A DNA stretch of 64,000 nt from Branchinecta lynchi (GCA_023053575.1 JAKZAP010000022.1:15046518-15110517), one strand, 5' to 3'; counted from the first letter of the stretch, positions 32,375 through 44,754 are shown. Notes: a model not told the origin generated them from the letters alone. A program made the numbers and translations.

Positions 32375-32480
32375 CCAATGATTCAAACAATATTTACAAC
32401 GGATACGTCAGCTACGATTCTTCGTCAGCGATATTTCGGCCCTTCTTGGCAAGCGTCCTCAAAGAATATTTAGATACTCC
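32375..32480 (+). mobile_element. Family D fragment, left arm only
   Basis: ATTCAAACAATATTTACAAC through TTCGGCCCTTCTTGGCAAGC, then straight into AAAGAATATTTAG. The inner part is deleted. Confidence 0.65.
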
Positions 32481-32784
32481 ATTGGGTACATAATCACGTC
32501 AATATAACGTGTAATGGCGAAATAGGGCCTCACTTCGCTCGGCTGTTTTAAATAATTTGCGTTCAAATATATATAAGACATGCTTACCTCGGAAATACAA
32601 CAGTCATTAAATTGTCTATTTATGACCCCAAAAAGCCACCACAAGTCTTCCTATACGCTAGTCTACTTGTGTTGGCACTGATGATTACCAATTATCCACA
32701 ATATTACCGATAATAATTACTAATTTCCCGAAAATAGTTCCAAACAGAGGAGGGTGTAATAGAAAAGCCCTTGATAACTTAAAT

Positions 32785-32880
32785 AATGAATGAATGAATG
32801 AAAGAAATGTATTTCCCATTTTTAAGACACAAGTCACAAATGGAGTATGAAAGAAAAAAAAAACAAAAAAAAACAAGAAG
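32785..32880 (-). mobile_element. LINE/SINE 3' end (family Q copy 2)
   Basis: Tail (GAAT)n read as ATTC on the minus strand, then TTTCCCATTTTTAAGACACA and CACAAATGGAGTATGAAAG. Confidence 0.6.
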
Positions 32881-33497
32881 ACACAACAGGTAACGCATAA
32901 ATTTTGATATAATGGCTGAATAATGAATAATGGCTTTTGTTCTCCCTCTGTTTGCAACTTTCCGGAATTTCGGCATTTTGAGACGAAGAGATTTAGAACG
33001 TACCAGGACTTTTTAGCTCAAATATGGTAAATTTCTTTTGTGCATTCCTCGACGTTATAGAAATTCCCGTATAACTGCAAATATTTTGCACTCTGACCCT
33101 TGTGCAAAGTTATCTGCAATGGCCCAGGACCTTCACGATTCTGCCCTTGGCCATTTCTCCGCATCCCATCTAGGAAGAAGATTCTCTAGACCCCATTAGA
33201 CCCTTTCCATTTTTATGTTCATTTCTCGACCTTGTGTATTACAGTATTTAAAGCTCAGTGTAATTGTTCCCTTTTCTTTCTTTGTACTGCGTTATTTCCC
33301 TTTCTGCTCTAGCGCGTAAATTAAGTTAATCATTATTCATTGGCGCACATATACGTGTCAAATAGTTCTTTTGTCTCCTTACATAACACATTAACTATTC
33401 TTTAAACAACACTGCACTTTACACTGATACAACGAATATACACTAAAAAGGATTCACATAGGCGCTACAGCTAAACTGAGTACCACCAAGTTGTTAC

Positions 33498-34226
33498 TTA
33501 AAGCACAATGGACACTTCTAATGCTTTACTTTGTATTAAATGCTCCACAAATGAACATTTCCGACTTCCTTTAGAAGGCGCTACGAAAATCGGCCGTTTT
33601 CTTGTTATCCCTTGTCTTTACCTCTCTGGCATTTCGGCGATCCAAATCTTAGTAGCTGGGATGTCGTGGCAGGAAATTCAAAAACTCCCAGCAATGCTTG
33701 ATAGAAGAGGATATATTTGAGATGTCACCAAAGTTAAGCCGCAGATGCAGTTTACCTGATTGTTCTAGTGTTTCATCAGAAGTTCCATGCGAAACTTGCG
33801 AAAGCCTTTTTTACTGCAGTTATATTATTATATTATTATTATTAAAGTGCCTATTAAAAGTTTTTCTTTGTGGAATAGTGTTGTGAAGCTTGATTAGCTT
33901 GCTTTATAAAATGTACGAGAGTATGCAATAAGCTTATAAAAAATAACATAGTTACAAAAATCATTCAAAAACAAATAACCTATTCAAATCTGAATTATAC
34001 AAGCTGATTTATGCATAAAATAAAGATCTACTAAGTATTATAAGAAACGTCACTTTTATCTTTGTCCAAGCTAGTAAATTGAGAATGTACTGGCCCAAAA
34101 AATTACGATTTGAAATATCACAGAGAGGGAACTGTTGAAAAAGCTGCTGATCTAGGGGGTAAGCATTATTCCTAGGTTGTTACAGAGTGGGATTGGGGTA
34201 GTTTGATGTGCCCATTGAACTTTTAA
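33498..34226 (+). mobile_element. Family E copy 2, with 70-codon ORF
   Basis: TTAA at 33498-33501 and 34223-34226. The ORF is at 33508-33720, begins MDTSNALLCIKCSTNEHF and ends MLDRRGYI. An ATT microsatellite (about 33820-33842) is expanded inside. Confidence 0.82.
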
Positions 34227-34479
34227 CGAGAGTAAATGGTTTAGGAGGAAAGCAAAATGAACTAAACGGAAGCAAATAACTGAATGAAAAGGGAAGATTG
34301 ACTAAAGTGGACAGTGGAAGTGAACTGACTGAAGTGGACATGAGAAGAACGACGTAGTGATAGTTACCAACCAGCGTGATGAAAAATGTGTCATCGTTTA
34401 TTTTAAGTGAGCAAAGTTATGCACTCTGGCACAAGACGCGACTGAAACTGAATGAACTGAAAACTGGAAAAGAACTTAC

Positions 34480-34576
34480 CTTGTCGCAAGCAATCGTGTT
34501 GCTTCTTCACCAATTAAACCAGCGATGGTCACGTTTCTCGCAAACGGATCGAGTCCTGTATCACTTCGAAACTGGC
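34480..34576 (-). CDS. Peroxidase-like gene, propeptide exon 2
   Basis: This exon has a strong acceptor (CTTTCCTTCCAG) and a consensus donor (GTAAGT at 34479-34474). It reads QFRSDTGLDPFARNVTIAG then LIGEEATRLLAT, resembling the propeptide region where related enzymes have a short FRQP-type linker and a helix ending in TLxLL. It begins with two bases of a split Gly codon and ends with AG of a split Arg codon completed by the A that opens the next exon. NVT is a potential N-glycosylation site. The intron below it is the largest seen, about 19.6 kb. A family-E transposon ends about 250 bp from its donor. Confidence 0.72.
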
Positions 34577-36206
34577 CTGGAAGGAAAGACGATTTTAGTG
34601 ACGATGGATAAATATTAAAAAAAAAAAAAATATTAAGGGAACAAAATGACTTTACAATATCGATGGAAACAAGCGTTGCGAGTATAGCGTACCAACCTAT
34701 ATGCCTCCGTCTGTTAACTACATACATCATTTACTCATCTTCGTTTTTATAAAAATAAATAAAGCACAAACTATTTGCTTCCGTGACCAGCCCACTAGCT
34801 ACTCGAAAGCGATTGAGAGACAATCATTATCACTTTTTTTTCTACGAGTTTTTTTAAACAAACTTCCAACAGATTCTCAGGACCTAGCGTCTCTTCTCAG
34901 TTACTTACAGTTACTAAACATAAGCCTAAAGAACTGGTCTCAAAACTAACGAGGTTCAAACACCACCACGAAAAGTGGAACAGGCATGTAAATTTTGTTT
35001 TCCAGATGTCAACAAAAGACGATAAAAAGCACTGACTGAAGATGAGCCTATTACCTCAGCTCTCAAACGGTTCTTCCCTTCGTCCCACCAGCAGCATTAT
35101 AAAGCTGGTCTCCTAGGATTCTTATCGCTGCTGATAATGACCCAGGGGTAAGGATTGATATCCGTTACTGCAATGGACCCGGCATAAAAATTCACAAAAT
35201 AAACTAAAACGGCTAATTTTTTTTACCGAAACAATCGCAGCTACAGCCAACTCGTCTTGTCGCTGAGAAAGAAGACCGCCTTCGTTCCAGTTATTAAATC
35301 TGATAAAAAATTTAATCTATATATAAAATTAAAAATATTCAATTCAATTCAATTCAAGTCATTTATTCCTCCAGAAATCGGATAGTAAAAGACATGGTAA
35401 ACGCATACATAACTGGCCAAAAATGTAAAACGACAACTATCACATAATGAGGCCGTATCGCATCGACAGGCAAATATTAAACAAAAATAAAAAAATAAAA
35501 AATAAAAAATAAAACGTATGCATAATAACTCATACAATTTAAAACATATAAACACATTAAATTTAACACATAAATTTTAACACATAAAATTTACAACATA
35601 TTAAATGTTAAAAAATGAAGGGTTATGCTCCCTTGCGTCAGCTGAGCGAAAGAAAGAGTACAAGACCAACATAATTAATCTGTGCGCTGCTTTTCCGGGA
35701 TTTCCAAACCTTCTATGGTTCCATAAACTGGAGATTCAGAAGTACATACTACCAGGAAGTATCGAAGTTCTGAAATTTTATCATTCACTGGAGAAAGAAA
35801 GGGAAATAGCCGAGTAGAAAGACATGAAAGGAAAACAATTCCACTGAGGATTTTGATGACGCGATGAATGTACAGGATAAAAACAAGTTAATAATTGATT
35901 CTTAGTTTAATCTTCGAACTTCGTCCTATTCGGTGAACCTTTAAAATTCCAACTGAACAGGCAGCGTATTTTTAATTCCGATATTTTGATACACTGAAAT
36001 ATTTTGAACCATCTAAGAGATTTTGTAGTTTTTCACCCCGAGGCTCTAGCAATAACGTTAAGAATGTGCGCAGCTCGTACGACAACCCAAAAATCCACCC
36101 AGACGCGGAGAATCTGAATTTCAAAAATTTTCTGCATTACAAGGATTAAAGACGTTAAGCACCGGAAAGTCGCGGCTGAAGAAAGCAAGAAATCGAAGTT
36201 CACTAT
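34577..36206. other. Intron interior upstream of exon 34480-34576
   Basis: Contains an A-run (34617-34631) just above the exon and the LINE tail at 35340-35560. Otherwise nothing recognised. Confidence 0.4.
35340..35560 (-). mobile_element. LINE 3' end with (TTGAA)n tail
   Basis: A border of repeated ATTCA followed by AGTCATTTATTCCTCCAGAA and AATCGGATAGTAAAA. Similar layout at 55655-55800 (ATATTTTATTGACCTTCAAA and ATCGGAGAG). Read on the minus strand both end in AATAAA/TTGAATT tails. Confidence 0.5.
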
Positions 36207-36501
36207 GAGCGTGTTCCACCCTTCTAACAATAGTTACTATTTCCCTTCCATCCTCACGAAAGGTTACTACGCTGACCGTTCCAACCTTGTCGGAATAGTA
36301 ACTACTAGTTACTATTTACTTACCATGCTCGGGAGCGTAGTAAGCGTAGTAACTACGCATCTCTGCAACGTGATTGGTCGGATTCGCCCCTGGCGTGAGA
36401 TCCTGCTGGAAAATCACAAAATCGTTCCAGCCTTGACGGCAAAAAGCCAGAATTCGTGACGTCATGCGTAGTAAGTACAGTAAGTAGGATGGAACACGCT
36501 C
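36207..36501 (+). mobile_element. MITE family G copy 2
   Basis: Ends GAGCGTGTTCCACCCTTCT and AGGATGGAACACGCTC give a TIR of about 17 bp. The interior matches copy 1 in reverse. Confidence 0.75.
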
Positions 36502-36623
36502 TATGTCTTGCAAGGAATCTGCCATTTTAATTTATGTTTCGGCAATGGTCTACCTTTATAGTTGGTGTACAGTTCAAGCATAGAGGGACAGGCGCGTAGA
36601 GGTACAACAGATAATTTCAGATA

Positions 36624-36775
36624 CACTGTTCAAAGTTTCTCCGAGAAAGGATTAAACTTAACTGCGGTAATTGCTATTGGGATTAATCTTATCTCTACTG
36701 GGATAAGATTAATCCGAATTAGAAATAATCTTATCTCAGTAGAGACAATATTAAGCCCAGTAGATAATACTCTTA
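36624..36775 (+). mobile_element. Hairpin MITE, family C copy 4, decayed
   Basis: Begins CACTGTTCAAAGTTTCTCCG with a GGGATTAATCTTATCTCTAC interior. The right outer arm is not recognisable. Confidence 0.65.
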
Positions 36776-37013
36776 AAACAAAAAAAAATTACACTGTAAT
36801 GGAAATAAATAATTTTACATCACTTCATGGCAGAGAGCAGGCTCGATGGCCACAAGTTAACAGTAACAAATACAACTTAAGCATGGTCACAAACAAATGT
36901 ATACAACAGGTATAACAGCCACCATCCAGCCCCAAGAAAGAGAAACCCAGCAAGTAACCTCTCTACAAATCCAAAATAAGTTAATTCGATGAAATCGATT
37001 ATCTATGGATGGC

Positions 37014-37417
37014 GGACAAACTAGGGACCGATAAATTTCCTGTAATGACTCGCCATTCAGGGGGCTTGTCAATAAGGGATTTCTGATGCGCTCTTGACCG
37101 AGCGTCAGATAGTTCGAGAAATACCCACGGGAATAAAATACCCGTCTATCCAGATAAACAAAATTTTTCGCAGTCGTTGTGCTGAACTAGGAATATTTCT
37201 CTGTGATGGAATAGTATCCTGGATCTTTTGTCCTAGCTTAGGTACCTGGTGGCATGCTGGCAATTTTGTCTATCTGGGCAAGAACGTCGATTCGACCCAA
37301 GCGGAATTTTTGGAAACTAGGTGAGGCTCGGGCAACATAGCCACACAGAAGCATAGGAAATGACAAGCCCCCTGAATGGCGAGTCATTACAGGAAATGTA
37401 TGGGTCCCTGGACAAAC
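37014..37417. repeat. Imperfect inverted repeat, arms about 58 bp
   Basis: Arms 37014-37072 and 37359-37417 share AATGACTCGCCATTCAGGGG in opposite orientation over their length. Inner blocks CAGATAAACAAAATTTTT and AATTTTGTCTATCTGG also mirror. Both arms carry the frame MTSPLNGESLQE. Confidence 0.75.
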
Positions 37418-37449
37418 GGAGTAAGCATTTTTATCGGGTTTTCCGGCCT

Positions 37450-37450
<1 letters not shown>

Positions 37451-37502
<52 letters not shown>

Positions 37503-39095
37503 CCGCGTAGCTTCTTTTTCACTTGTTCTTGCTTTGGATTGAACCAAAACAAGTGGCTACGTCTCCACCTCCAACTCAGTGACGTTAATACAAAATTTAC
37601 GTAAAAGTTTACCCTACTTTAACGTCACCTACACTTTCGTCATAAACCTATTATCTTTGTAATTTATCAACTCTAAATTTAACTTCTCCTTTCAAAATTT
37701 TAATTTTTATATTAAATAATCTCATCAAAACTCACTCTCTCATTCAAAATCCCTTTCTCCATAAAATCTAAACCTACAACCTAAATCCACCCTTTTTTCA
37801 TTTTTCTAACAATATTAAATTTTATCTACCATATTTTACAACCATTAAATATATTTCCTTCTTTACTATTAATCTACTCATATTTTTAAAACCTGGCAAA
37901 AACCCAAAATATGTACAATTTTTCCACTTCGAATCAAGCAGTCAAATTTTATAGGTTCGATCAGGAATAAACAACCACTAAAAAACAAAAATTTTAAACT
38001 CATGCACTACCTGTTTCAAGATGCTCTACCGTCCTTAGAGAATCTCTCTTACAGTGGCAAAAAGTTACTTCAATGAAAAAACAACGAAAAACCTTAAAAC
38101 TTATTCCTTCACTCACCTATAAAAAAAACAACCAAAAACCAACAACCAAACTCCCGATTTAAAATCTCCTTCCTTTACAACAAAGGAAAACTAGCAAGGA
38201 GATTCTAAATATCACTTCAAATCCTTAAAAAACATCAGGTTGAAACTTTGACTGCCCAAAACAAAAACAACAAAACCAACCAAAAATTTGAATTTTTATT
38301 ATAAAATTTAAAAAAATACCGGTTACCCATACTTCAATCATAAAATTTTTAACGCATCATTTAACCATCCCACATCCACGGATCTATTCCATAACTCACT
38401 CTGCGAATTTGTTTCAACCATACTGTGGATCCAACTGTAGAACCTCGGGAAATTTATACTTTTACCTTTCTTCCTCATTTTCCACACGTGGACACAGACT
38501 GCAGTCATCAAAAAGACCATAGCCTGTTCTTTCCCTTTTGCAGCACCTATTTCAAAACACAATTTCAGAGCCATTTTCTTTTCTTCTAAACTTTCAATTT
38601 TTACACCCTCCCTTTTAAAAATTTCGAAAATATTTTTAAAAATTTCACCATTGAACTGGCACTCAAGGAACTCATGCTTCATACCGTCAACTACCTCAAT
38701 CTTGCACAGCTGACATAGCGGATTTTCACTACTCAAGAAACGGCTTACGCGGTTTCTGTACGGTAAAATCCCATGAATTACCATAAACATGGTTTCTTTT
38801 TCTTGGGGGCGGCTTTTTGATGCATTCCAGTTTTCAAATGCTTTTTCATAATTCACAAATGGTTCATTCCGTTTTTCTTGGAAATCAATCTCGGTCTCCC
38901 TTTTACCTTTTAAAAATGAATCCACCAATTTTTTCCTTTCCTTATTATCAATATCATCCTTAAAAATTCCCGAATTTTTGAGGTCCCGTAGTGTCAAAAC
39001 TGCTTTTTGGATTTCCTTTGGTACCGTTTTAAGTTTTTCCTTTACCCGTTCATCATCGTCTTCATTTATTACAGGTAATGTTGTCCGGCCTGTTT
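37451..39095 (-). pseudogene. L1/Tx1-like LINE insertion, 5' truncated, with poly(A) and duplication
   Basis: The minus-strand frame from about 39080 to 38338 (at least 219 codons) has NPLCQLCKIEVVDGMKHEFL and EC, a CxLC-H-C zinc knuckle, with upstream HGILPYRNRVSRF as in the zf-RVT region of Tx1/L1-type ORF2. A 3' UTR of about 840 bp leads to a T-run at 37451-37497, the poly(A) tail. The target duplication TCCGGCCTGTTT is at 37442-37453 and 39084-39095. Only the C-terminus was inserted, the usual result of incomplete target-primed reverse transcription. The 3' UTR is strongly depleted in G on the plus strand. Confidence 0.85.
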
Positions 39096-39739
39096 AAGTA
39101 AATAAGTGATTAGAATGTCGTAATTAGAATGTTGAATCTCAGCTGCCCTATACTGTTAAACTTTACGGTTCTCTCCTGCTACAGCAACCAATAGTAAGGC
39201 GCTCCGCTCTATTGCGACCATATCCGTTGTCATCGCGCTATCCAGTTACGGCGATACCCCTAATCCTAATCCTTGTCCAACTGATTAATTTCGCTTTTAG
39301 AGTGCCTGTGTTTTTCAAAACGTTCATTTGTTATTTCGACATGGTCGGAAACCTTATCAATCAATCAATATCTTGAGCGCGCTCAGCTAAATCTACGGCG
39401 CTATGGTCTACCGAGCGCAGAAGGTGAAAATTGACTTTCGGCGACCTTAAAAGTTAACCACACAACTTTAAACTTAACCCAAAGATGAACTATAACAGTT
39501 TCAGACAAGATCAACTTTAATAAAATTATAGAGAAAGGGTGTGGCAATAGGATAAACAATGAATCGCGACAGTCCAGTTACTCAATTTTGATCACGACGG
39601 TCACTCTTCACTTGTACTTACGATTATTTATTTGCAAAGCGTGACTGTGTTATTTGTAACATTAAATAATTGATTTTTTTTTCACTTATTTGAAACACTA
39701 TTATTTGGATTGTGTTAAGGGATTTTGTTTCACTATTTG

Positions 39740-40075
39740 GTCTAGTATGACGTTCTGAATATTTACAACCCTCCTCACAACGCAAAATTCTACTATGACG
39801 CGGATGAATCTCAATAAAAACGCGGCTTTTAAGTGACCATTGGTGAGCTGGGTAAACACTGCTCACTGCGTAAGACTTTTTCGTAAAATAGTAAACCGAT
39901 TTCGTCAAGTACACAACAGAGGTACAACGGCATAGAGGTACCACAAATCCGACAGGGAAATTCCACTACAAGAAAATCGATTAGTCGTGAATGGCGGAGC
40001 AATGAAGTATAAAGCATTTTCATTGGGTCTTCAAGCCTCTTAAGTGAGTAAGTAATGGGTAATCAATTGCGCTAT
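39740..40075. repeat. Dispersed repeat S copy 1 (empty site)
   Basis: Contains AATTCTACTATGACGCG, AACGCGGCTTTTAAGTG, CAGGGAAATTCCACTA and CATTTTCATTGGGTCTTCAA, ending near CTCTTAAGTGAGTAAGT. Matches 43130-43392. Confidence 0.65.
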
Positions 40076-40099
40076 CTCAGCCTTTTACGGTTAAACTCT

Positions 40100-40264
40100 T
40101 TAAAAAAAAATCCGCAGAAAGATTAAACTTAACTGTAGTATTTGCTACTAGGATTATTGTTATCTCTATGCAGAAAAAAATAATACCAAATAGAGATAAG
40201 ATGAATCGGAGTAGCAAATACTGCAGTTAACTTTAATCTTTATACGGAGAAAATTTTTACAGTG
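40100..40264 (+). mobile_element. Hairpin MITE, family C copy 5
   Basis: The right arm AGCAAATACTGCAGTTAACT then TTTTTACAGTG is complete. The left outer end is decayed (AAAAAAAATCCGCAG). Confidence 0.73.
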
Positions 40265-40299
40265 TAAGTACTCGTCTTTTATTCAAACAAAATAAACTA

Positions 40300-40478
40300 T
40301 TTACAGGTTTGTTTCCTTCCCCGAAGTTGAACCAAAGGATTGACATTAACAGCCTGACGAGGACCCTTGCCAAGAAGGGCCGAAATATCGCTGATGAAGA
40401 ATCATAGCTGACGTATCCGTTGTAAACATTGTTTTAATAAATGTTTCAAAGTCAGCTTGGGCTCAAAGAATATTTAAG
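40300..40478 (-). mobile_element. Family D fragment, right arm only
   Basis: Starts with the CAGGTTTGTTTCCTTCCCCG interior, then GGACCCTTGCCAAGAAGGGC, and ends with CAGCTTGGGCTCAAAGAATA. Confidence 0.68.
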
Positions 40479-41014
40479 TACTTGTCTGTGTCACAGCGTC
40501 ATATCACATGTCAACATAACAGAATTAAGTGCTTAACAACGACATTTCTTGTATTTTAACTAGGCTATGTGTGTTAAAATGTATCATTACGGTTTTATTA
40601 TAACAGAAGGAGCAAGATTGAGATGAGTGCAAAAGGGATACAGCGAGAATCAAACAAAAAGAAAAAGGCTTTACATAGTTTAACAAAAATGACAATTCGA
40701 AAATGGCAAAGCGCAGAAGAAATAGAATTATGAATGCTTTTGTCGGGCCCCGTTATTCTCGTCGGCAATCTGTCCACTTCAGTCAGTCCAATTCTACTGT
40801 CCACTTTAGTCTGCCCAATTGTGTCTGTCCACTTTAGTCCACTGCAACGGAACGGAAGGGAATACCGGTCAGAAGGGACCAGGTCCAATTCCGGTCACAG
40901 CGGACGCAATTTGAAACTGGTGCCTGCCTGCCTGCTAGATCGGAGGTTTTCACCCGAAAGAAAACGTGCGTTATATCAGCAGGACATCACAAGCTCATGG
41001 GACACAGACACAGG

Positions 41015-41168
41015 CAGGGGCTTAGGGGGTTGACTCCCCCGCCGAAACAGACAAAAATAATCATTTTTATAGGCTTTTCCCTCTGATCTATGTATTTTTT
41101 GTACTTTTTTGTCCGACCAGCAGGCAATAACCCCCCCCCCCCGAAATAAATTCCTGGATACGGGCCTG
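41015..41168 (-). mobile_element. hAT-like MITE, family A copy 7
   Basis: The left end has decayed (CAGGGGCTTAGG). The right end CCTGGATACGGGCCTG is intact. The duplication GACACAGG is at 41007-41014 and 41169-41176. Confidence 0.83.
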
Positions 41169-41734
41169 GACACAGGATGTAGATTATTCAAAAAGTGCCA
41201 AAAAATATTTCGTTAATATCTTTTCTAGCCCTTTTTCATCAATTATTATGCTACTCCGGTGTTATTCCTTCAAAACCAGGCAATAAAAAATCGCTAATAA
41301 ACTACTTTAACTGAACCACCAAAGACGCTGTCTACAAGACAGACCAAAAATCTACGGTGGCGGAAAGATTGATTCATCGGCTGTCGATTCGTCAAGCCTG
41401 ACCTTGCAAGGTCGTCGTGAAGTAATTCTTAAACTCTTAATGGGTAAACCCAGACTTTCACATGGACTATGACGTAGTGCGGTGACAATAAGGGGCGGGG
41501 CCTATGAGGGTTACACATACAGCAAAAAAAGCTCTGATGCTAGGACCAGCTAGGACACGAATCTATGTAGCTAGGGTACACACTCAACTGGAAGCAATGC
41601 CGTATTTTTTTTCTGACGTCAGATTTGAAACCCACGTCTGACGTAAGCCAGGACAGGAGACCACATTTGTAAACCACAGTTAGCTTGTTTTTGTTTTTTT
41701 AATTTGTCAACTGTTTAATTTTGTATACACATTT

Positions 41735-42165
41735 TTGACGGTGCAAAACGGATAAGTCAGCTACATTTTATTCGAGCTATATTTCGGCCCTTCTTGGCAA
41801 GAGTCCTCTTCAGGCTCAAGCCGCTCAAGCTGGAAAATTAACTTGTGGAATAACAATTAAAGATGCTTCCTTAAATATTTGATTGTATGAACATCTTCTC
41901 TGAAAATCGGCTGGAGTTAAAGCTGGTGCTGTAATTTCATTCTGGACACGGCTGCTGTTTTTGCTGTTCGGTTAGGTAGTCGAAAGGGTAGAGATTCTTC
42001 TGCATTTTGGTTTTGCAGTCATCTGCCTCTTCTTCTTCTTTCCAGCTAAGATGGATGCTTGTTGGCGGCATGTTTGGGCGATTTGAAGTTCCGTACTGTG
42101 GTGATAAGATAGTTCTTCAGCCCAAGCTGACTGCGAATCATATTTGACGGTGCAAAACGGTATAC
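41735..42165 (+). mobile_element. Family D-related element, subtype with GCTCAAG end
   Basis: The left end TTGACGGTGCAAAACGG with TATTTCGGCCCTTCTTGGCA and CAAGCCGCTCAAG is followed by about 270 bp of interior. A second GACGGTGCAAAACGG terminus lies at the right (42148-42162), next to CAGCCCAAGCTGAC. Confidence 0.58.
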
Positions 42166-43129
42166 ACGATTATTATATTTATATACACAATTATATAGTT
42201 TTGTATTGAGAGAGGTTCAAGCTTATTTTGAAAAAACATCAACACGAAACAAGTTAACAACGTTATTTGAAATCAACCCTTAACAGATCTTTCTTTAATT
42301 TGACGCTTAAATCATGAAAAGATATTTTTTATATTTTTAATCTAATTGGCTCCAAAATTGGGTCCATATTACTCTATTATATTGTTATTACTGCTACTGA
42401 TATAGGCAATTTATGTTCTTTCATTTTGATGTTCCTCAAGACTACTGCCTAAAAGAACCAGAAATCATACTTACAAGCCACGTTTATTATTTAACATTTT
42501 ACACTAAACACTCTAAAAATACTAAACAATCATCCACACCCAAGGGACCAAATATGAAATGTTCAAACCACAATTAGCTTGTTGAAATCTTTTACTTTTT
42601 TAATAGTTTCATACTAAAAAAAAAAATTAAAATCAACTTAAACGTTTGATTACTCTACTATTATTCTTCTTGCTCCTAGTGCTACGTCTTTGGCATTTTA
42701 TGTTGTAGCATATCTAATACGATTGTAATAGCGCATTGGTCAACAGAAAGTGGTCGAATATTTTTTTTTTAAAGAGCGAACATATCCAGCTGCGATTCAT
42801 CTGGAAACCACCTAACGCGTTCGAAGGAACAATTTGTGACACATTCCGCTTAAATCAGCATAGCAAAAAGCATTCTGCGAAAAATTAGGGACAAATTTTC
42901 AAATTCGCAAAGCCAACACCCTTTCTCGGGATATCAAAATTCTGTGAGGATAAGATCAAATTCGCCAGACGTCACTTGGAGAAGATCAGGTCAACAGTTC
43001 AATTATTTGTATTTTCAAAAGGTTCAACCCACGCAAAAAATGGCCTTAGTTGGACGGTAATTAATGTTTAACTGAAAAGCAAACTTATTTGTGTATCATT
43101 TAGTTGATTCTGCTAAGAGATTTTTGATT

Positions 43130-43392
43130 CTCCACTATCAGAATATCTACGGCTGTCCCCACAGCACAAATTCTACTACGACGCGAATATTTGAATCTGA
43201 ACACAAACGCGGCTTTTCAGTGGGCGGTGATAAGCTTAGTGAACACTGGTTTAGTGCCTGAACAAAACAAAATCATAAATCTTTCTCGTCAAGCATACGA
43301 TATAGGTAGTACCACGAATCTGACAGGGAAATTCCACTGTTTGAAATCGTGAATAGCGGAGCGACACATTTTCATCGGGTCTTCAAGGCTCT
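43130..43392. repeat. Dispersed repeat S copy 2, carrying family E copy 3
   Basis: AATTCTACTACGACGCG through CATTTTCATCGGGTCTTCAA, then the family E element starts at the TTAA. Sequence resuming after 44054 (GTGAATGGG) matches what follows TTAA in copy 1 (GTGAGTAAG). Confidence 0.65.
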
Positions 43393-44054
43393 TTAAAGTT
43401 CAGTGGGCACATCAAACTACCCCAATCCCACTCTGTAACAACCTAGGAACAATGCTTACCCCCTAGATCAGCAGTATCACAGCAGCTCTGTGATATTTCA
43501 AAGCGTAATTTTCTGGGCCAGTACATGCTCAATTTACTAGCTTGGACAAAGATAAAAGTGATGTTTCTTGAAATACCTAGTAGATCTTTATTTTATGCCT
43601 AAATCTGCTTGCATAATTCAGATTTGAATAGGTTATTTGTTTTTGAATGATTTTTGTAACTATGTTATTTTTTATAAGCTTATTGCATATTCTGGTACAT
43701 TTAATAAAGCAAGCTAATCAAGCTTCACAACACTATTCCACAAAGAAAAACTTTTAATAGGCACTTTAAGCCATGGAACTTCTGATGAAACACTAGAACA
43801 ATCACTTAAACGGCATCTGCGGCGTGATATCTCAAATATATCCTTTTCTATCAAGCATTGCTGGGAGTTTTTGAATTTCCTGCCACGATATCCCAGCTCC
43901 TAAGATTTGGATCGCCGAAATGCCAGAGAGGTAAAGACAAGGGATAACAAGAAAACGGCCGATTTTCGTAGCGCCTTCTAAAGGAAGTCGGAAATTTTTA
44001 GTTGTGAAGCATTTAATACAAAGTAAAGCATTAGAAGTGTCCATTGTGCTTTAA
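43393..44054 (-). mobile_element. Family E copy 3, with 70-codon ORF, inserted in repeat S
   Basis: TTAA at 43393-43396 and 44051-44054. The ORF (44044-43832) begins MDTSNALLCIKCFTTKNF. It sits in a copy of repeat S, whose empty counterpart around 40050 has a single TCTTAAGTGA. Confidence 0.85.
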
Positions 44055-44154
44055 GTGAATGGGTGAGGGGTAAACAAGACTGTCCCATAATCCCATCCCT
44101 GCCCTTTTCACTTAAACAAAATAAATAAATAAGGCGGAAAGTAAGAAATCCCGT

Positions 44155-44228
44155 CAGCATCTTGACTAATGACTTCCGGATTCTATTTCGATCCGGGAGT
44201 TAAGGGTTCGATCCTATCCAAGACAAGA
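44155..44228 (+). other. Possible tRNA-like sequence
   Basis: GACTAATGACTTCCGGATTC, then GATCCGGGAGTTAAGGGTTC and GATCCTATCC offer an anticodon-stem-like pairing (TCCGGAT/ATCCGGGA) and a B-box-like GGGTTCGATCC. The A-box is weak. It could be a tRNA-derived SINE head. Confidence 0.35.
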
Positions 44229-44754
44229 TTATTACTGAAACATGATATGTCATCTAAAAATTGGCGTGAGCTCAGGAAAATAACGATTCCGTTAATGAAC
44301 CTGACCTTGTCAAACATTCTCTATTTTTTAGTAGAAAAGTGTCGTGTCAGGAGCTCGGACATAGCCATTATTGTCATTCGATACACACGCGAACTTGGGC
44401 TTCGGTTATGTTGAAGACACGATGAAGAGTAGTGCAACTAACGAGCCAGGGGTTGTCCACTCTCGATTTTGGTACTGACGACACTGGGGCTTTTCACCTT
44501 TGTCTTTCAGATCACTACTTATAAATTGTCTATATCTCAAGGGCGTCTTCCCCATTGAAATTATATATTTGGCTCTATTTAGTTTTCTCCATGAGACCCC
44601 GCCAGACCTCGGGTCCTGGTATGTCTACGTGGCTCCAACAATGGAGTCCTAGACTTCTAAATTATATTCGAAAAAACTGTTTCTGGTTTATTGGTCACGG
44701 TAGAAGTCCCTAGTGTAAAGTGCCATTTGTGTATTATTATGTTTTCAACTCTAC

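Larger units (their letters stand above)
30807..33497. other. Intron interior between listed repeats, nothing further
   Basis: Apart from the family C, D and Q copies listed here, no coding signal is seen. Confidence 0.4.
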
